A DNA stretch of 64,000 bases from Streptomyces werraensis (GCA_014656175.1 BNBX01000011.1:63420-127419), one strand, 5' to 3'; positions 26,084 through 34,991 are shown, counted from the stretch's first letter. The notes: a model not told the origin generated them from the letters alone. Made by a program: numbers and translations.

Positions 26084-26437
26084 TCAGGTCCAGAGGACCG
26101 CGATGAAGATGTTCGCCACGGTCAGCAGACCGACCAGGCCGAAGACGCCCTTGTCCACCTTCTCCTCGTCCCGCTTGACGTAGACCAGGCCGAGGATCAC
26201 GATCAGCAGCGCCAGCTTCACGCCGATCTTGATGTTGTCCACGGAGTGGTCCTGGGCCTGGTTGAGACCCACCAGGATCACGCCGGTGACCAGCATCGTC
26301 AGCGCGCCGTGCAGCATCGCGGGGACGAAGCGGGCGGTGCCCGCGCCCATCGCCTTCATCTGGGTGAGGAAACCGCCGAGCAGCGACGCGATGCCGATGA
26401 TGTGCAGACCGACGAAGATGTGGATGAGTACGTCCAT
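26084..26437 (-). CDS. Small four-helix integral membrane protein
   Basis: 117 residues with about four membrane helices: IHIFVGLHIIGIASLLGGF, MLHGALTMLVTGVILVGL, IKIGVKLALLIVILGLVYV and VFGLVGLLTVANIFIAVLW. Conserved in Streptomyces as far as I recall; function unknown. ATG at 26437 is preceded by TAGGCT eight bases upstream, which would give a leaderless transcript; the alternative ATG at 26467 has no better ribosome binding site. Confidence 0.75.
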   Translation of the reverse strand: MDVLIHIFVGLHIIGIASLLGGFLTQMKAMGAGTARFVPAMLHGALTMLVTGVILVGLNQAQDHSVDNIKIGVKLALLIVILGLVYVKRDEEKVDKGVFGLVGLLTVANIFIAVLWT

Positions 26438-26801
26438 GAAGCCGGAGCCTAGCCAGGGGCGTCCCATAGCATTCCGCCGCCCTCATCCTTCCCGCCTTCA
26501 CCACATCGGTCATCACCCTGAGTGAGAGCGAAGCGCGGTGTGCGGCACTACGGTCACTTACGGTCACCCGGCGGTCCGTGGGCAACAGTTCCGCACAACC
26601 CGTGTCCCGCTCCGCGCGGCCGGGCCTAGCGTCCTGCCCCAGGTGACCGGCTCCGCATCGCCGCTCGGGCCAGGAGCGGCGGCCGGACACCTCCGCCGAG
26701 GAAAGGGTCCGGCGGCGGACGGCTCCCCTGTCACTCCGCCGCCGGACCGCCGGGCAGTCATCCGGCCCCGGCGGGCGTCAACGGAGAGGACGGCTGCAAG
26801 G
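26438..26801. other. Divergent intergenic region before the second NlpC/P60 gene
   Basis: About 364 bp. Unlike the paralogue at 24808, no ydaO-type signature is present. A long GGCGGCGGACGG...CCGCCGCCGG inverted repeat at about 26712-26752 could form a leader hairpin. Otherwise nothing recognised. Confidence 0.4.
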
Positions 26802-27845
26802 GTGGCAGCGCACCGCAGGTCACGGCAGCACACGGTGGGCGGCACCACGGCCCGTGCGGCCGTCACCGTCGTCCTGGCGGGAACGGCCACGGCGGCCGGT
26901 TTCGACGGAGCGGCACACGCGGCTCCGCGGCCGACGCCCCCCGGCGCCGACGTCAGCCGCCTGTACCGCGAGGCCGAGGTCGCCACCGAGAAGTACAACG
27001 GCGCGAAGGAGAAGGCGGATTCGGCGCGGCAGCGGCTGCGCCACCTCCAGGACGAGACGGCCCGCGCCCAGGCACGGCTCAACAAGGCCCGGGAGGTGTT
27101 GGGCACGGTCGCGGCGGCGCAGTACCGCGCCGGCGGCCTCGACCCCGCCCTGCGGCTGATGCTGTCCGACGACCCCGACGCCTACCTCGACGGCGCGGCC
27201 CTCGCCGAACGCGCCGGCAGCCGCCACCACGCCGAACTGGGCCGGGTACGCGCCCGGCTCCGGGAGATCGAGAAGCTGCGCGGCGCGGCCCGCGTCGAGG
27301 TGAAGACGCTCACCACCCGCCGGGCCGAACTCGAGCGCCACAAGAGGACGGTCACCGAGAAGCTGTCCGCCGCCCGCCAGGCGCTGTCGCGGATGTCACC
27401 CGAGGAGCGCGTCCGGATCACCGGCGGCTCCGGCCGCGCCGCCCGCTCGGCCGGCGGTACGGTCCGGGACGCCGCCGCCCTGTCGCAGGCGCCGAACTCG
27501 CGCGCCGCGCAGGCCGTCGCCTACGCCCACCAGAAGCTCGGCAGCCCTTACGTGTGGGGCGCGACCGGCCCCGACGCCTTCGACTGCTCGGGCCTCGTGC
27601 TGGCCGCGTACCGCTCCGCCGGCGTCTCCCTGCCGCGCACGACGTACGCGCAGATCGACGCGGGCCGCCGGGTCTCCCGCTCCGAACTTCTCCCCGGGGA
27701 CCTGGTGTTCTTCTACTCGGGCATCAGCCACGTCGGCCTCTACATCGGCAACGGGCAGATGATCCACGCCCCGAACCCCTCGGCCCCGGTCCGCGTGGCC
27801 CCCGTCGACCAGATGCCGTTCGCGGGGGCGACACGCGTGGTGTGA
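26802..27845 (+). CDS. NlpC/P60 peptidoglycan hydrolase, second paralogue
   Basis: 347 residues, secreted. Signal segment TTARAAVTVVLAGTATAAG with AHAAP cleavage; coiled coil (YREAEVATEKYNGAKEKAD onward) to about residue 210; then NlpC/P60 with FDCSGL (Cys near 262), SHVGLYIG (His near 308) and QMIHAP. Same layout as the gene at 24808, sharing EKYN and GSPYVWGATGP-type stretches, so probably a duplication. GTG at 26802 is the start; the frame to 26538 lies upstream of the signal peptide. No riboswitch precedes this copy. Confidence 0.9.
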   Translation: MAAHRRSRQHTVGGTTARAAVTVVLAGTATAAGFDGAAHAAPRPTPPGADVSRLYREAEVATEKYNGAKEKADSARQRLRHLQDETARAQARLNKAREVLGTVAAAQYRAGGLDPALRLMLSDDPDAYLDGAALAERAGSRHHAELGRVRARLREIEKLRGAARVEVKTLTTRRAELERHKRTVTEKLSAARQALSRMSPEERVRITGGSGRAARSAGGTVRDAAALSQAPNSRAAQAVAYAHQKLGSPYVWGATGPDAFDCSGLVLAAYRSAGVSLPRTTYAQIDAGRRVSRSELLPGDLVFFYSGISHVGLYIGNGQMIHAPNPSAPVRVAPVDQMPFAGATRVV

Positions 27846-27877
27846 CCGGGCACAGCCGGCCTGGCGGTTCGGGCGGC

Positions 27878-28621
27878 TCAGACGAGCCGCCGCGCCGTCG
27901 CCCAGCGGGTCAGCTCATGGCGGTTGGACAGCTGCAGCTTGCGCAGCACCGCGGAGACGTGCGACTCCACCGTCTTCACCGAGATGAACAGCTGCTTGGC
28001 GATCTCCTTGTACGCGTAGCCCCGGGCGATCAGCCGCAGCACCTCCCGCTCGCGCTGGGTGAGGCGGTCCAGGTCCTCGTCCACCGGCGGGGCGTCCGTC
28101 GACGCGAAGGCGTCCAGCACGAACCCGGCCAGCCGCGGCGAGAACACCGCGTCGTTCTCCTGCACCCGGAAGATCGAGTCGATCAGGTCGGCACCCGTGA
28201 TCGTCTTGGTGACGTAGCCGCGCGCACCGGCCCGGATGACGCCGATGACGTCCTCCGCCGCGTCCGACACGGACAGCGCGAGGAAACGCACCGGCCGCTC
28301 CGGGTCGCCCATCAACGGCGTGCAGCGCCGCAGCACCTCCACACCGCCGCCCCCGGGCAGGTGCACGTCGAGCAGCACCACCTCGGGCCGGGTCGCGGTG
28401 ATGACCGTGACCGCCTGGTCGACGTCGGCGGCCTCGCCGACCACCTCGACGCCGGTCTGCTCGGTCTGCCCGATCTCCGCCTGGACCCCCGTACGGAACA
28501 TGCGGTGGTCGTCGACGAGGACCACGCGCACATGGCGCCGCCCGGTGCCGCCGGCCGGCTCCGCGGTCCCGTCCGCCGGTGCCGCTTCCGCCGCTGCGTT
28601 CGCCTCGGTCGGCTCGCTCAT
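27878..28621 (-). CDS. LuxR/NarL-family response regulator
   Basis: 247 residues. A 28-residue Ala/Glu-rich leader, then a receiver domain (VVLVDDHRMFRTG; phospho-acceptor Asp in VVLLDVHLPGGGG near residue 83; Lys in YVTKTITG). The C-terminal LuxR helix-turn-helix near 190-240 includes LTQREREVLRLIARGYAYKEI and KTVESHVSAVLRKL. The start overlaps the stop of the PspC-kinase gene by 4 bp, so the two form a coupled two-component system. Target genes unknown; the divergent PspC-domain gene is an obvious candidate. Confidence 0.93.
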   Translation of the reverse strand: MSEPTEANAAAEAAPADGTAEPAGGTGRRHVRVVLVDDHRMFRTGVQAEIGQTEQTGVEVVGEAADVDQAVTVITATRPEVVLLDVHLPGGGGVEVLRRCTPLMGDPERPVRFLALSVSDAAEDVIGVIRAGARGYVTKTITGADLIDSIFRVQENDAVFSPRLAGFVLDAFASTDAPPVDEDLDRLTQREREVLRLIARGYAYKEIAKQLFISVKTVESHVSAVLRKLQLSNRHELTRWATARRLV

Positions 28622-29910
28622 GACGTCTTCTCCGCCCTCTCCATCTCCAGCTCGACCTCGGTGCCGCCGTCCGGCACCGCGCGCAGCCGCGCCGTGCCGC
28701 CGTTGCGTTCCATGCGGCCGATGATCGATTCTCTGACGCCCATGCGGTCGGCGGGTATCGAGTCGAGGTCGAACCCGGGACCGCGGTCCCGGACGGACAC
28801 GAACACCGTCCTCCCCTCGACCTCCGCGTAGACCTGGACCGCGCCTCCGTCGCCACCGTACTTGGCGGCGTTGACCATCGCTTCCCTCGCGGCCTGCATC
28901 TGCGCGCCGATCTTCTCGTCGAGGGGGCAGTCGCCCACGACGACGACCTCGAGGGGGACGCCGTGCTTGTCCTCGACCTCGGCTGCGTTGCGCTTGACCG
29001 CCTCGGCGAGGGTGGTGGGCTCCTCGTCCTCGTCCTTGCCGTTCCCCTCCGGCTTGTAGAGCCAGGCGCGCAGGTCGCGTTCCTGGGCCCGCGCCAGGCG
29101 GCGCACCTCGCCGGGACTGTCCGCGTTGCGCTGGATCAGGGTGAGGGTGTGCAGCACGGAGTCGTGGACGTGGGCGGCGACCTCGGCGCGCTCCTGTGCG
29201 CGGATGCGCATCAGGCGCTCCTCGGAGAGGTCCTGGGTCATGCGGACGAGGTACGGCCCGGCGAGCAGGGTGACGCCCACGAGGACCGCGAGGGCGGCCT
29301 GCAGCACCGCGCCGAGGTGGCTGCCGGAGCCGCGCAGGACGAAGATGCCGGAGGCGCCCGCCGTCACCAGCAGCACGCCCGCCACCGCCCGCAGCAGCGT
29401 GACCGTCCGCCTGCGGCGGCCGACCTCCATCCAGCGGGCCCGGCGCGCGTTGTCCGCCTGCCGCCACACCAGGGCCACGCCCGCGCCGACCAGGACGGTC
29501 GGCCACAGGTAGGCCCGGGCGCCGTTGGTGAGGTCCACGCTGCCCACGAAGATCATGGCCACGACGACCATGAGCAGGAGGGCGACGATCTGTCCCTTGT
29601 CCGGTTTCCGCGTGACGAGCCTGCGGCGGCCGTCCGGGGTGGTCTCGGTGGTGACCGGCGAGGGCGGCCTCTGCGCGTCGACGCCGCCCACCCCGAGCGG
29701 CACGAAGAACCAGAACGCGGCGTACAGCAGGGCCCCGAGACCGTCGGCCATGAACAGGGCGACGAACGCGAGGCGCACCCAGATCACGGGCAGGCCGAGA
29801 TGCCCGGCGAGCCCCCGCGCCACTCCCCCGAGCCAGCGTCCGTCACTGCTGCGGTAGAGCTTGCGCGGCGGCCGCGGCTCGGCGAGGGACGCTGCTGCGG
29901 CTTCCGACAT
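28618..29910 (-). CDS. Sensor histidine kinase with N-terminal PspC domain
   Basis: 430 residues. Residues about 16-75 are a PspC domain (LYRSSDGRWLGGVARGLAGHLG, then a hydrophobic helix). About four further membrane helices lie between 110 and 215. The cytoplasmic part has a HisKA_3-type dimerisation helix with phospho-acceptor His in VAAHVHDSVLHTLTLIQ (near 245) and an ATPase domain with REAMVNAAKYGG (N-box) and VRDRGPGFD (G-box). ATG at 29910 is taken as start, though no Shine-Dalgarno is visible; ATG at 29946 is an alternative. PspC suggests sensing of membrane stress. Confidence 0.9.
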   Translation of the reverse strand: MSEAAAASLAEPRPPRKLYRSSDGRWLGGVARGLAGHLGLPVIWVRLAFVALFMADGLGALLYAAFWFFVPLGVGGVDAQRPPSPVTTETTPDGRRRLVTRKPDKGQIVALLLMVVVAMIFVGSVDLTNGARAYLWPTVLVGAGVALVWRQADNARRARWMEVGRRRRTVTLLRAVAGVLLVTAGASGIFVLRGSGSHLGAVLQAALAVLVGVTLLAGPYLVRMTQDLSEERLMRIRAQERAEVAAHVHDSVLHTLTLIQRNADSPGEVRRLARAQERDLRAWLYKPEGNGKDEDEEPTTLAEAVKRNAAEVEDKHGVPLEVVVVGDCPLDEKIGAQMQAAREAMVNAAKYGGDGGAVQVYAEVEGRTVFVSVRDRGPGFDLDSIPADRMGVRESIIGRMERNGGTARLRAVPDGGTEVELEMERAEKTS

Positions 29911-30291
29911 GCCAACGATGGTCACACGCCGAGCAGTCCAGGGCATCAGGGTCCGCCCCGGAGACTCCCCTGATCCCGGCGTACGGGCCGGCTGCCACCG
30001 GGCCGGCGAGGCGGGGCGGCCCGGACCCCGGGGCGCCGGCCCCGCCCGCAAGTCCTGCACCCCGGCCCATGCGGGATGCGGCTCCGGACCACGGAGCACC
30101 CAGCCCCCGACCGGGAGCCGCCGGGCTCCGGACCGTTGGGAGCGCGAGGCGAGGCCCTGGGCTGGGGGCGCCCGGCCAAGGCGCGCTCCCCTCGCCCCGC
30201 CGCCCCGAGGCCTGCCTCAGGGGCGGATATCAGGGTCCGGCCAGGGTCGTTCCGACTGCCGCTCGGGCGGCCCGGCCGTCACCATGGACGC
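29911..30291. other. Divergent intergenic region between PspC kinase and PspC protein
   Basis: About 380 bp, very GC-rich, carrying both promoters. Both start codons lack a Shine-Dalgarno and are preceded at similar distance by ACCAT, so both transcripts may be leaderless. No operator recognised. Confidence 0.35.
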
Positions 30292-31701
30292 ATGACGGAT
30301 CACCAGCATGCCGCGTCGGGTCCGGGACCGCGTCCCGGGTCCGGACCCGGCGCGCCCGCCGCGGGCCCCTCGCGTGCGGGCGCGGGGAAGGAGGGGACGG
30401 CCGGCGCACCGGCGGGGGCCGTCGACCCCGGCCGGCACTTCCGGCGCGACCGGCGCCACCAGATGTTCGGCGGCGTCTGCTCCGGTCTCGCCCGGCAGTA
30501 CGACATGGACCCGGTGATCTTCCGGATCACGCTCGCCGTGCTCTCCGCGACCGGTGGCATCGGCCTCATCTTCTACGGCTTCGCCTGGCTGTTCGTCCCG
30601 TACGACGACGAGGACGAGAACCAGGTCCGCCGGCTGCTCACCGGCCGGGTCGACGGCCACACGCTGGCGGCGGTGCTGTTCGCGCTGGTCGGCTGCGGGA
30701 TCTTCCTGTCCATGCTGAGCAACGACGGGGTGCTGAGCTTCGCCGTCATACTGTCCCTGCTGCTCGCGGGCGCCGCGTACTGGTCGCGGCGGCGCGGTAC
30801 GCCGAGCCCGGACCCGATAGCCGCGCAGGCCGCCGCCGACGCCCCGCCCGAGCCGCAGGCCCCGCCGGTCCCGGCCGCGTATCCGTCGTGGTGGCGCGAG
30901 CCCATCGTCAAGGACGGCACCTATGTCGGGGGCACGGGTTATCTGTGGGGCCCGGAGGACTCGCGGGATCTGGACATCGCCACCGCGGTCGGCGTCGGCG
31001 TCCGCTCCGGCAGCGGCGGCGTGAAGGACGTGTGGCGCCCGCCGCAGGCGCGCCCGCCCCAGCCGAGAGGCCCGCGGGGGATCGGCGGCCGGGTCTTCCT
31101 GTTCGCGCTGCTCGCGGCCGGTCTGGGCACGGGCCTCACCTGGGAGACGCAGCCCCTCGGCACCAGCCTGCAGACGGGTCTGGCGTGCGCCTTGGGCGTC
31201 ATCGGCCTCGGGATCGCCGTCAGCGCCTTCCTGGGCCGCACGGGTGCCGGATCGGTCGTCCTCGCGCTCCTCACGGCGGGCCTGCTCGCCGGATCGACCG
31301 CCGTGCCCGACGACATCGGCACGGACTGGACCCGCACGGGCTGGCAGCCCGCCTCGGTCGCGCAGATTCGCCCCGTGTACGACCTGGGCGCCGGCGAGGG
31401 GGAACTGGACCTGTCGGCGGTCCGCGTCCCCGCGGGCGACACGGTCTCCACGCAGGTCGAGGTGGGACTGGGCCGCATCCATGTGATCGTCCCGCAGGAC
31501 GTGACCGTGCGGCTGCACGTCGAGGTGGGGCTCGGTGACATCCAGGTGCCGGGCGACGGACGGAAGGACGTGGACGTGGCACCGGGCAAGTACAAGGAGA
31601 TGACTCTGGAGCCGCCCGCCGGCGCCGGGAAGGCGGGCACGTTGCGGCTCGACCTCCGGGTCGGCGCGGGGCAGGCGGAGGTGAGCCGTGCTGCGTCATG
31701 A
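30292..31701 (+). CDS. PspC-domain membrane protein with C-terminal beta domain
   Basis: 469 residues. After a Pro/Gly-rich start, a PspC domain lies near 45-110 (HFRRDRRHQMFGGVCSGLARQ, then GLIFYGFAWLFVPYDDEDENQ). It is followed by helices near 125-165 and 260-340. The C-terminal part from about 365 (VRPVYDLGAGEGELDLSAVRVPAGD-type strands, VEVGLGRIHVIVP, VEVGLGDIQVPGDG) repeats a beta pattern like the DUF4097/toast-rack domain of LiaF-type stress proteins. Divergent from the PspC kinase operon, so likely its partner or output. ATG at 30292 was chosen as the nearest start to the domain. Confidence 0.82.
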   Translation: MTDHQHAASGPGPRPGSGPGAPAAGPSRAGAGKEGTAGAPAGAVDPGRHFRRDRRHQMFGGVCSGLARQYDMDPVIFRITLAVLSATGGIGLIFYGFAWLFVPYDDEDENQVRRLLTGRVDGHTLAAVLFALVGCGIFLSMLSNDGVLSFAVILSLLLAGAAYWSRRRGTPSPDPIAAQAAADAPPEPQAPPVPAAYPSWWREPIVKDGTYVGGTGYLWGPEDSRDLDIATAVGVGVRSGSGGVKDVWRPPQARPPQPRGPRGIGGRVFLFALLAAGLGTGLTWETQPLGTSLQTGLACALGVIGLGIAVSAFLGRTGAGSVVLALLTAGLLAGSTAVPDDIGTDWTRTGWQPASVAQIRPVYDLGAGEGELDLSAVRVPAGDTVSTQVEVGLGRIHVIVPQDVTVRLHVEVGLGDIQVPGDGRKDVDVAPGKYKEMTLEPPAGAGKAGTLRLDLRVGAGQAEVSRAAS

Positions 31702-31936
31702 GTTCCAGCCCGGCCGGCTGATCGCGGGCACCGCCCTCGTCGCGGCGGCGGTGATCTACGGCGGGGACGCGGGAGGGGCCTGGGAGACACCGTGGTTCGT
31801 GATGATCCCGCTCGTCGTGGGCGGCCTCTGCCTGGCCGGCGCGGTGGGTGCCGTCACCGGACAGGTGCGCCGCCGCGGCCGCCCTGCACCGGAAGGAGCG
31901 GACGCGGACGGCCACGCGCGGACGACGGGAGGCTAG
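31688..31936 (+). CDS. Small two-helix membrane protein
   Basis: 82 residues with two hydrophobic segments (LIAGTALVAAAVIYGG and FVMIPLVVGGLCLAGAVGAV) and a charged C-terminal tail. GTG start lies 14 bp inside the end of the PspC-domain gene, so expression is coupled to it. The stop overlaps the stop of the convergent DoxX gene in the sequence CTAG. Function unknown; probably an accessory of the PspC protein. Confidence 0.75.
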   Translation: MLRHEFQPGRLIAGTALVAAAVIYGGDAGGAWETPWFVMIPLVVGGLCLAGAVGAVTGQVRRRGRPAPEGADADGHARTTGG

Positions 31937-32454
31937 AGGGTTCCGCGCCGGCGTCGTGCGCGAAGAGCGGCGTCCACGGACAGCAGCGGGGCCCCGGCCA
32001 GGATCAGCGGGGTCCAGGCCATGAGGTACGGCAGGTCGTTGCCGTAGTAGTACGGCTCGGCGGCCCAGCTCACGGTCAGCCACAGGCTGAGCGAGATCAG
32101 CGCCCCGCCGAGGGCGGCGATCCGGGTGAGCAGTCCGAGCAGGGTGCCGATGCCGACGGCCAGTTCGCCGAAGGCGATGGCGTAGCCGAAGCCGACGGGG
32201 CTCTCCAGCGCCATGTCGACCAGCGCAGGGATGGCGGAGGAGTCGCGGACGGCGCGCATCATGTCGCCGACCGACCCGGCGCCGGAGTCCTTGAGGAAGG
32301 CGCTGTCGGTGAGCTTGTCGAGGCCGGCGTAGACGAAGGTGACGCCGAGGAAGATCCGCAGGGGCAGCAGGGCGTAGCGGGCGGCGGTGTCCTGCGGCCC
32401 GCCGTCGCCGTCGGGACGGGGGGTGTGACTGTCTGCGCGCATGCCGTGCGTCAT
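31933..32454 (-). CDS. DoxX-family membrane protein
   Basis: 173 residues. Four membrane helices typical of DoxX: ALLPLRIFLGVTFVYAGLDKL, then PVGFGYAIAFGELAVGIGTLLG, IAALGGALISLSLWLTV and YLMAWTPLILAG. The LRIFLGVTFVYAGLDKLTD start is the family hallmark. Members influence respiratory or redox functions, but the role here is not shown. ATG at 32454 follows GAGAGGCAG; the longer frame to 32565 has no ribosome binding site. It lies 141 bp after the next gene on the same strand. Confidence 0.85.
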   Translation of the reverse strand: MTHGMRADSHTPRPDGDGGPQDTAARYALLPLRIFLGVTFVYAGLDKLTDSAFLKDSGAGSVGDMMRAVRDSSAIPALVDMALESPVGFGYAIAFGELAVGIGTLLGLLTRIAALGGALISLSLWLTVSWAAEPYYYGNDLPYLMAWTPLILAGAPLLSVDAALRARRRRGTL

Positions 32455-32595
32455 GTCGCCGCTGCCTCTCGACTCCGGGCCCACCTGGACAGACCGAACG
32501 TACGGCAATAGGCGTCGGATGAACCCGGTCGACAGCGTTTTCTCAGGGAAGCGACAGCGACCCACCAGCTACGGCGCCGCCCCGCAGTCCCACCG

Positions 32596-33876
32596 TCACT
32601 CCGTGACGTCGATGGTGTAGCGGTTGGTCTCCACGCCGGCCGCGGTGACCACCTGCACGTCGACCCGGCCCGGCTCCACGTCCGCGGGGACCGGCACGGT
32701 CAGCAGGTCGTCGGCCGGGTTGTCGAAGCCGCCCACCACCGGCACCAGCGGCACATGGACGTTCACCGGGCCGACCCGCACCACCATGCGCGCCAGCCGG
32801 TCCGCGCCCTGCGCCCCGGCCGGGACGAACCCGGTGCCGCGGATCTCGATGTCGTCGCCGGTGCGGATGGGCGCGTCCAGGTCGCCGGCCTCCCGGGCCC
32901 GCACCACGGACAGGATCACCGGGCGCCCGCCCTCGGCGTACTTGCCCGCGAGGTAGGTGCCCGCCGACACCAGCACGATCACGGCCAGTCCCCAGGGCAG
33001 GTCGGGCAGTTGGTCGGGGCGGCGGGCCAGCCGTACGGCGGCGAAGGCGAGGGCGACGGCGTTGACGGCGACGTACTGGATGTCGGCGAAGCTGCCGCGC
33101 CCTGAGTCGTCGGTGAGCAGGTCGGCCGCCCTGGGCCGGTGGGCGCGCACCTTCTGCAGCCGCTGCCCCTGCACCCGCAGCGCGACCACCCGGCGCACCA
33201 GCACGGCGATCCCGCAGACCACGGCGAGCACGGTCACCACGCCGGCGCCGCGGGCGAGTTCCAGGCCGTCGATCAGCGCGTCCCGTTCCCGGTGGTCGGA
33301 GGCGGCCGCGAGCCGCCCCACCAGTACGAGGACGGCGAACGCGACGAGCAGCACCCAGGAGCCCGCCACCGTGCGGGACGTGGAGAGCCGGTTGTCCTCG
33401 CCGATGACCGGGGCGAGCGCGCCGCCGCGCGCCCGGTGGAACCAGGACGCCGCGGTGAGCGCCCCCGCCACCAGCACCGCGGACAGCAGCCCCGCGGTGC
33501 GCGCCGAGGTCCAGCCCGCGCCGATCGCGGTGAGCGCCTGCACGAGCAGCAGCACGAGGACCCCGGCCCAGACGACGGCCGCGGTCCGCTGCCAGAGGCG
33601 GGCCAGCCAGGCGGCGCCCTCGGCCCGGCCGCGTTCGGCCACCGCCTCTGCGGCCTGGGCGAGTTCCTCGGAGACCCACTGCCGGGAGGCGGAGGCGGAG
33701 TGGGCCACCGCGGCCGGGAGCCCCCGGCCGGTGGCGTACTCGTCCCGCTTCACCAGGAACGCGGCGACCGCGCGCCGATGCCCCTCACGCGCCCCGTGCG
33801 GACAGTCCCCGCAGGTGCAGCCGCCCTCGTGGGCAGCCGGGTCCGCCCCGCCCTGTCTCGCCTCCTGCACCGCCAC
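32596..33876 (-). CDS. Membrane protein with N-terminal Cys motif and C-terminal IPT-like domain
   Basis: 426 residues, not a family I can name. The N-terminus carries CTCGDCPHG, a cluster of three cysteines plus His that could bind metal. About five membrane helices follow (VVWAGVLVLLLVQALTAIG, AGLLSAVLVAGALTAASW, GSWVLLVAFAVLVLVGRLA, VVTVLAVVCGIAVLVRRVV, GLAVIVLVSAGTYLAGKYA). The last 120 residues (VILSVVRAREAGD, IEIRGTGFVPAGAQ, LTVPVPADVEPGRVDVQVVT) resemble an IPT/TIG-type beta sandwich. May be co-transcribed with doxX downstream. Confidence 0.75.
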   Translation of the reverse strand: MAVQEARQGGADPAAHEGGCTCGDCPHGAREGHRRAVAAFLVKRDEYATGRGLPAAVAHSASASRQWVSEELAQAAEAVAERGRAEGAAWLARLWQRTAAVVWAGVLVLLLVQALTAIGAGWTSARTAGLLSAVLVAGALTAASWFHRARGGALAPVIGEDNRLSTSRTVAGSWVLLVAFAVLVLVGRLAAASDHRERDALIDGLELARGAGVVTVLAVVCGIAVLVRRVVALRVQGQRLQKVRAHRPRAADLLTDDSGRGSFADIQYVAVNAVALAFAAVRLARRPDQLPDLPWGLAVIVLVSAGTYLAGKYAEGGRPVILSVVRAREAGDLDAPIRTGDDIEIRGTGFVPAGAQGADRLARMVVRVGPVNVHVPLVPVVGGFDNPADDLLTVPVPADVEPGRVDVQVVTAAGVETNRYTIDVTE

Positions 33877-34075
33877 GCCCGAAGCCGCCTTCCCGCACTA
33901 CCCGACACATCTCGACACACCATGACCGCCGTCGGCGGCCACCGGACAACTCCCCCGCGTCGAGAGCGAATTGTGCCCTACGCCACGCCCGTCCCGTCCC
34001 CCGGGCCGGATCGCCGCGGGTGAACGTCGAGGCGTCAGGTTGACGCGCGCTCCCCTTCGTACGAACGACGCGCGC

Positions 34076-34870
34076 TCAGTCCAGCAGATCCGGTTCGCTG
34101 CGCGTGATCTCCCGCCACATCGGCTGGTAGTTGATCCACGCCACCAGGTCCCCGCCCAGCTGCTCCCGCGTGGCCACCGCCTGCCGGTGGTCGATCAGCA
34201 CGGGCCGTCCGGCCGCCCGCGCGGTGAGCTGCACCTGGCAGGAGCGTTCCATGGTCATGAACCACCAGGCCGCCGCGTCCACCGAGTCGCCCACGGTCAG
34301 CAGCCCGTGGTTGCGCAGCACCAGCGCCTTGCGGGTGCCGAGGGCGGCGGCGATGCGGCGGCCCTCCTCGGGGTCGACGGTGACGGAGGTGTAGGCGTCG
34401 TAGAGGGCGTGGTCCTCGTAGAAGGCGCAGCTCTCCTGGGTGATCGGGTCGAGCAGCTCGCCGAGGGCGGCGAGGGCGCGGCCGTGCACGGAGTGGCAGT
34501 GGGCGACGGCGACGACGTCGGGCCGGGCCGCGTGCACCTGGGCGTGCACGGCGAAGGCGGCCTGGTTGACGTGGTGTCCGCCCTCGACGACCTGGCCGTC
34601 CTGGTTGGCGAGCACCAGATCGCTCACGGTGACGTGCCGGAAGGGCATGCCGAACGGGTTGACCCAGAAGCAGTCGCTGAACTCGGGGTCGCGTGCGGTG
34701 ATGTGCCCGGAGACGCCGTCCTCGTAGCCGAGCCGGCCGAACAGCCGCAGCGCGCCCGCCAGCCGCTCCTTGCGGTGCCTGCGCTCGTCCTCGAGGGACT
34801 CGTGCATGGGCGGCATGGCGAACTGCAGTTTGTCGGTGGGCACCGGCAGGGGCGGAGTGGGCCCGTGCAT
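34076..34870 (-). CDS. Class II aldolase/adducin family protein
   Basis: 264 residues. Family marks: GALRLFGRLGYEDGVSGHITARDP, PFGMPFRHVTVSDLVL, the zinc-ligand pair VAVAHCHSVHGRALAALG and the third ligand in LVLRNHGLLTVGDSVDAA. Such enzymes cleave or epimerise sugar phosphates through a zinc enolate; the substrate cannot be read from sequence. ATG at 34870 with GGGAGGAC five bases upstream. The divergent PNPOx-like gene starts 158 bp away and three repeats lie between them. Confidence 0.9.
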   Translation of the reverse strand: MHGPTPPLPVPTDKLQFAMPPMHESLEDERRHRKERLAGALRLFGRLGYEDGVSGHITARDPEFSDCFWVNPFGMPFRHVTVSDLVLANQDGQVVEGGHHVNQAAFAVHAQVHAARPDVVAVAHCHSVHGRALAALGELLDPITQESCAFYEDHALYDAYTSVTVDPEEGRRIAAALGTRKALVLRNHGLLTVGDSVDAAAWWFMTMERSCQVQLTARAAGRPVLIDHRQAVATREQLGGDLVAWINYQPMWREITRSEPDLLD

Positions 34871-34949
34871 GAGTCCTCCCGCGGGGGGTTCGCGTACGGG
34901 GCGGAAGTTACCCGTGGGGCGCGCCGTACGACAGCTCTGTGCCGTAACA

Positions 34950-34991
34950 CCGGACATCCGCCGGATACCCGGAGGACCACCCGGATACCCG
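34950..34991. repeat. Three CCGGAYAYCCG iterons in a divergent promoter region
   Basis: CCGGACATCCG (34950-34960), CCGGATACCCG (34961-34971) and an exact second copy CCGGATACCCG (34981-34991). The two exact copies are spaced 20 bp, about two helical turns. Between the aldolase and PNPOx-like genes, so probably binding sites for an unknown regulator. Confidence 0.5.

Noticed and set aside
26690..26801. Possible ydaO riboswitch before the second NlpC/P60 gene
   Set aside because: None of the conserved ydaO segments (GGGGTGAAT, GACAGCTAACC, GGTAGGC) is present; only an unrelated GC hairpin.
30217..31518. Long minus-strand frame opposite the PspC-domain gene
   Set aside because: Shadow of the real plus-strand gene; the plus strand has recognisable PspC and beta-domain motifs.
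34056..34065. TTCGTACGAA palindrome, at first taken for a LexA site
   Set aside because: Actinobacterial SOS boxes are GAAC-N4-GTTC; this has the reverse polarity and lies beyond the 3' end of a gene.
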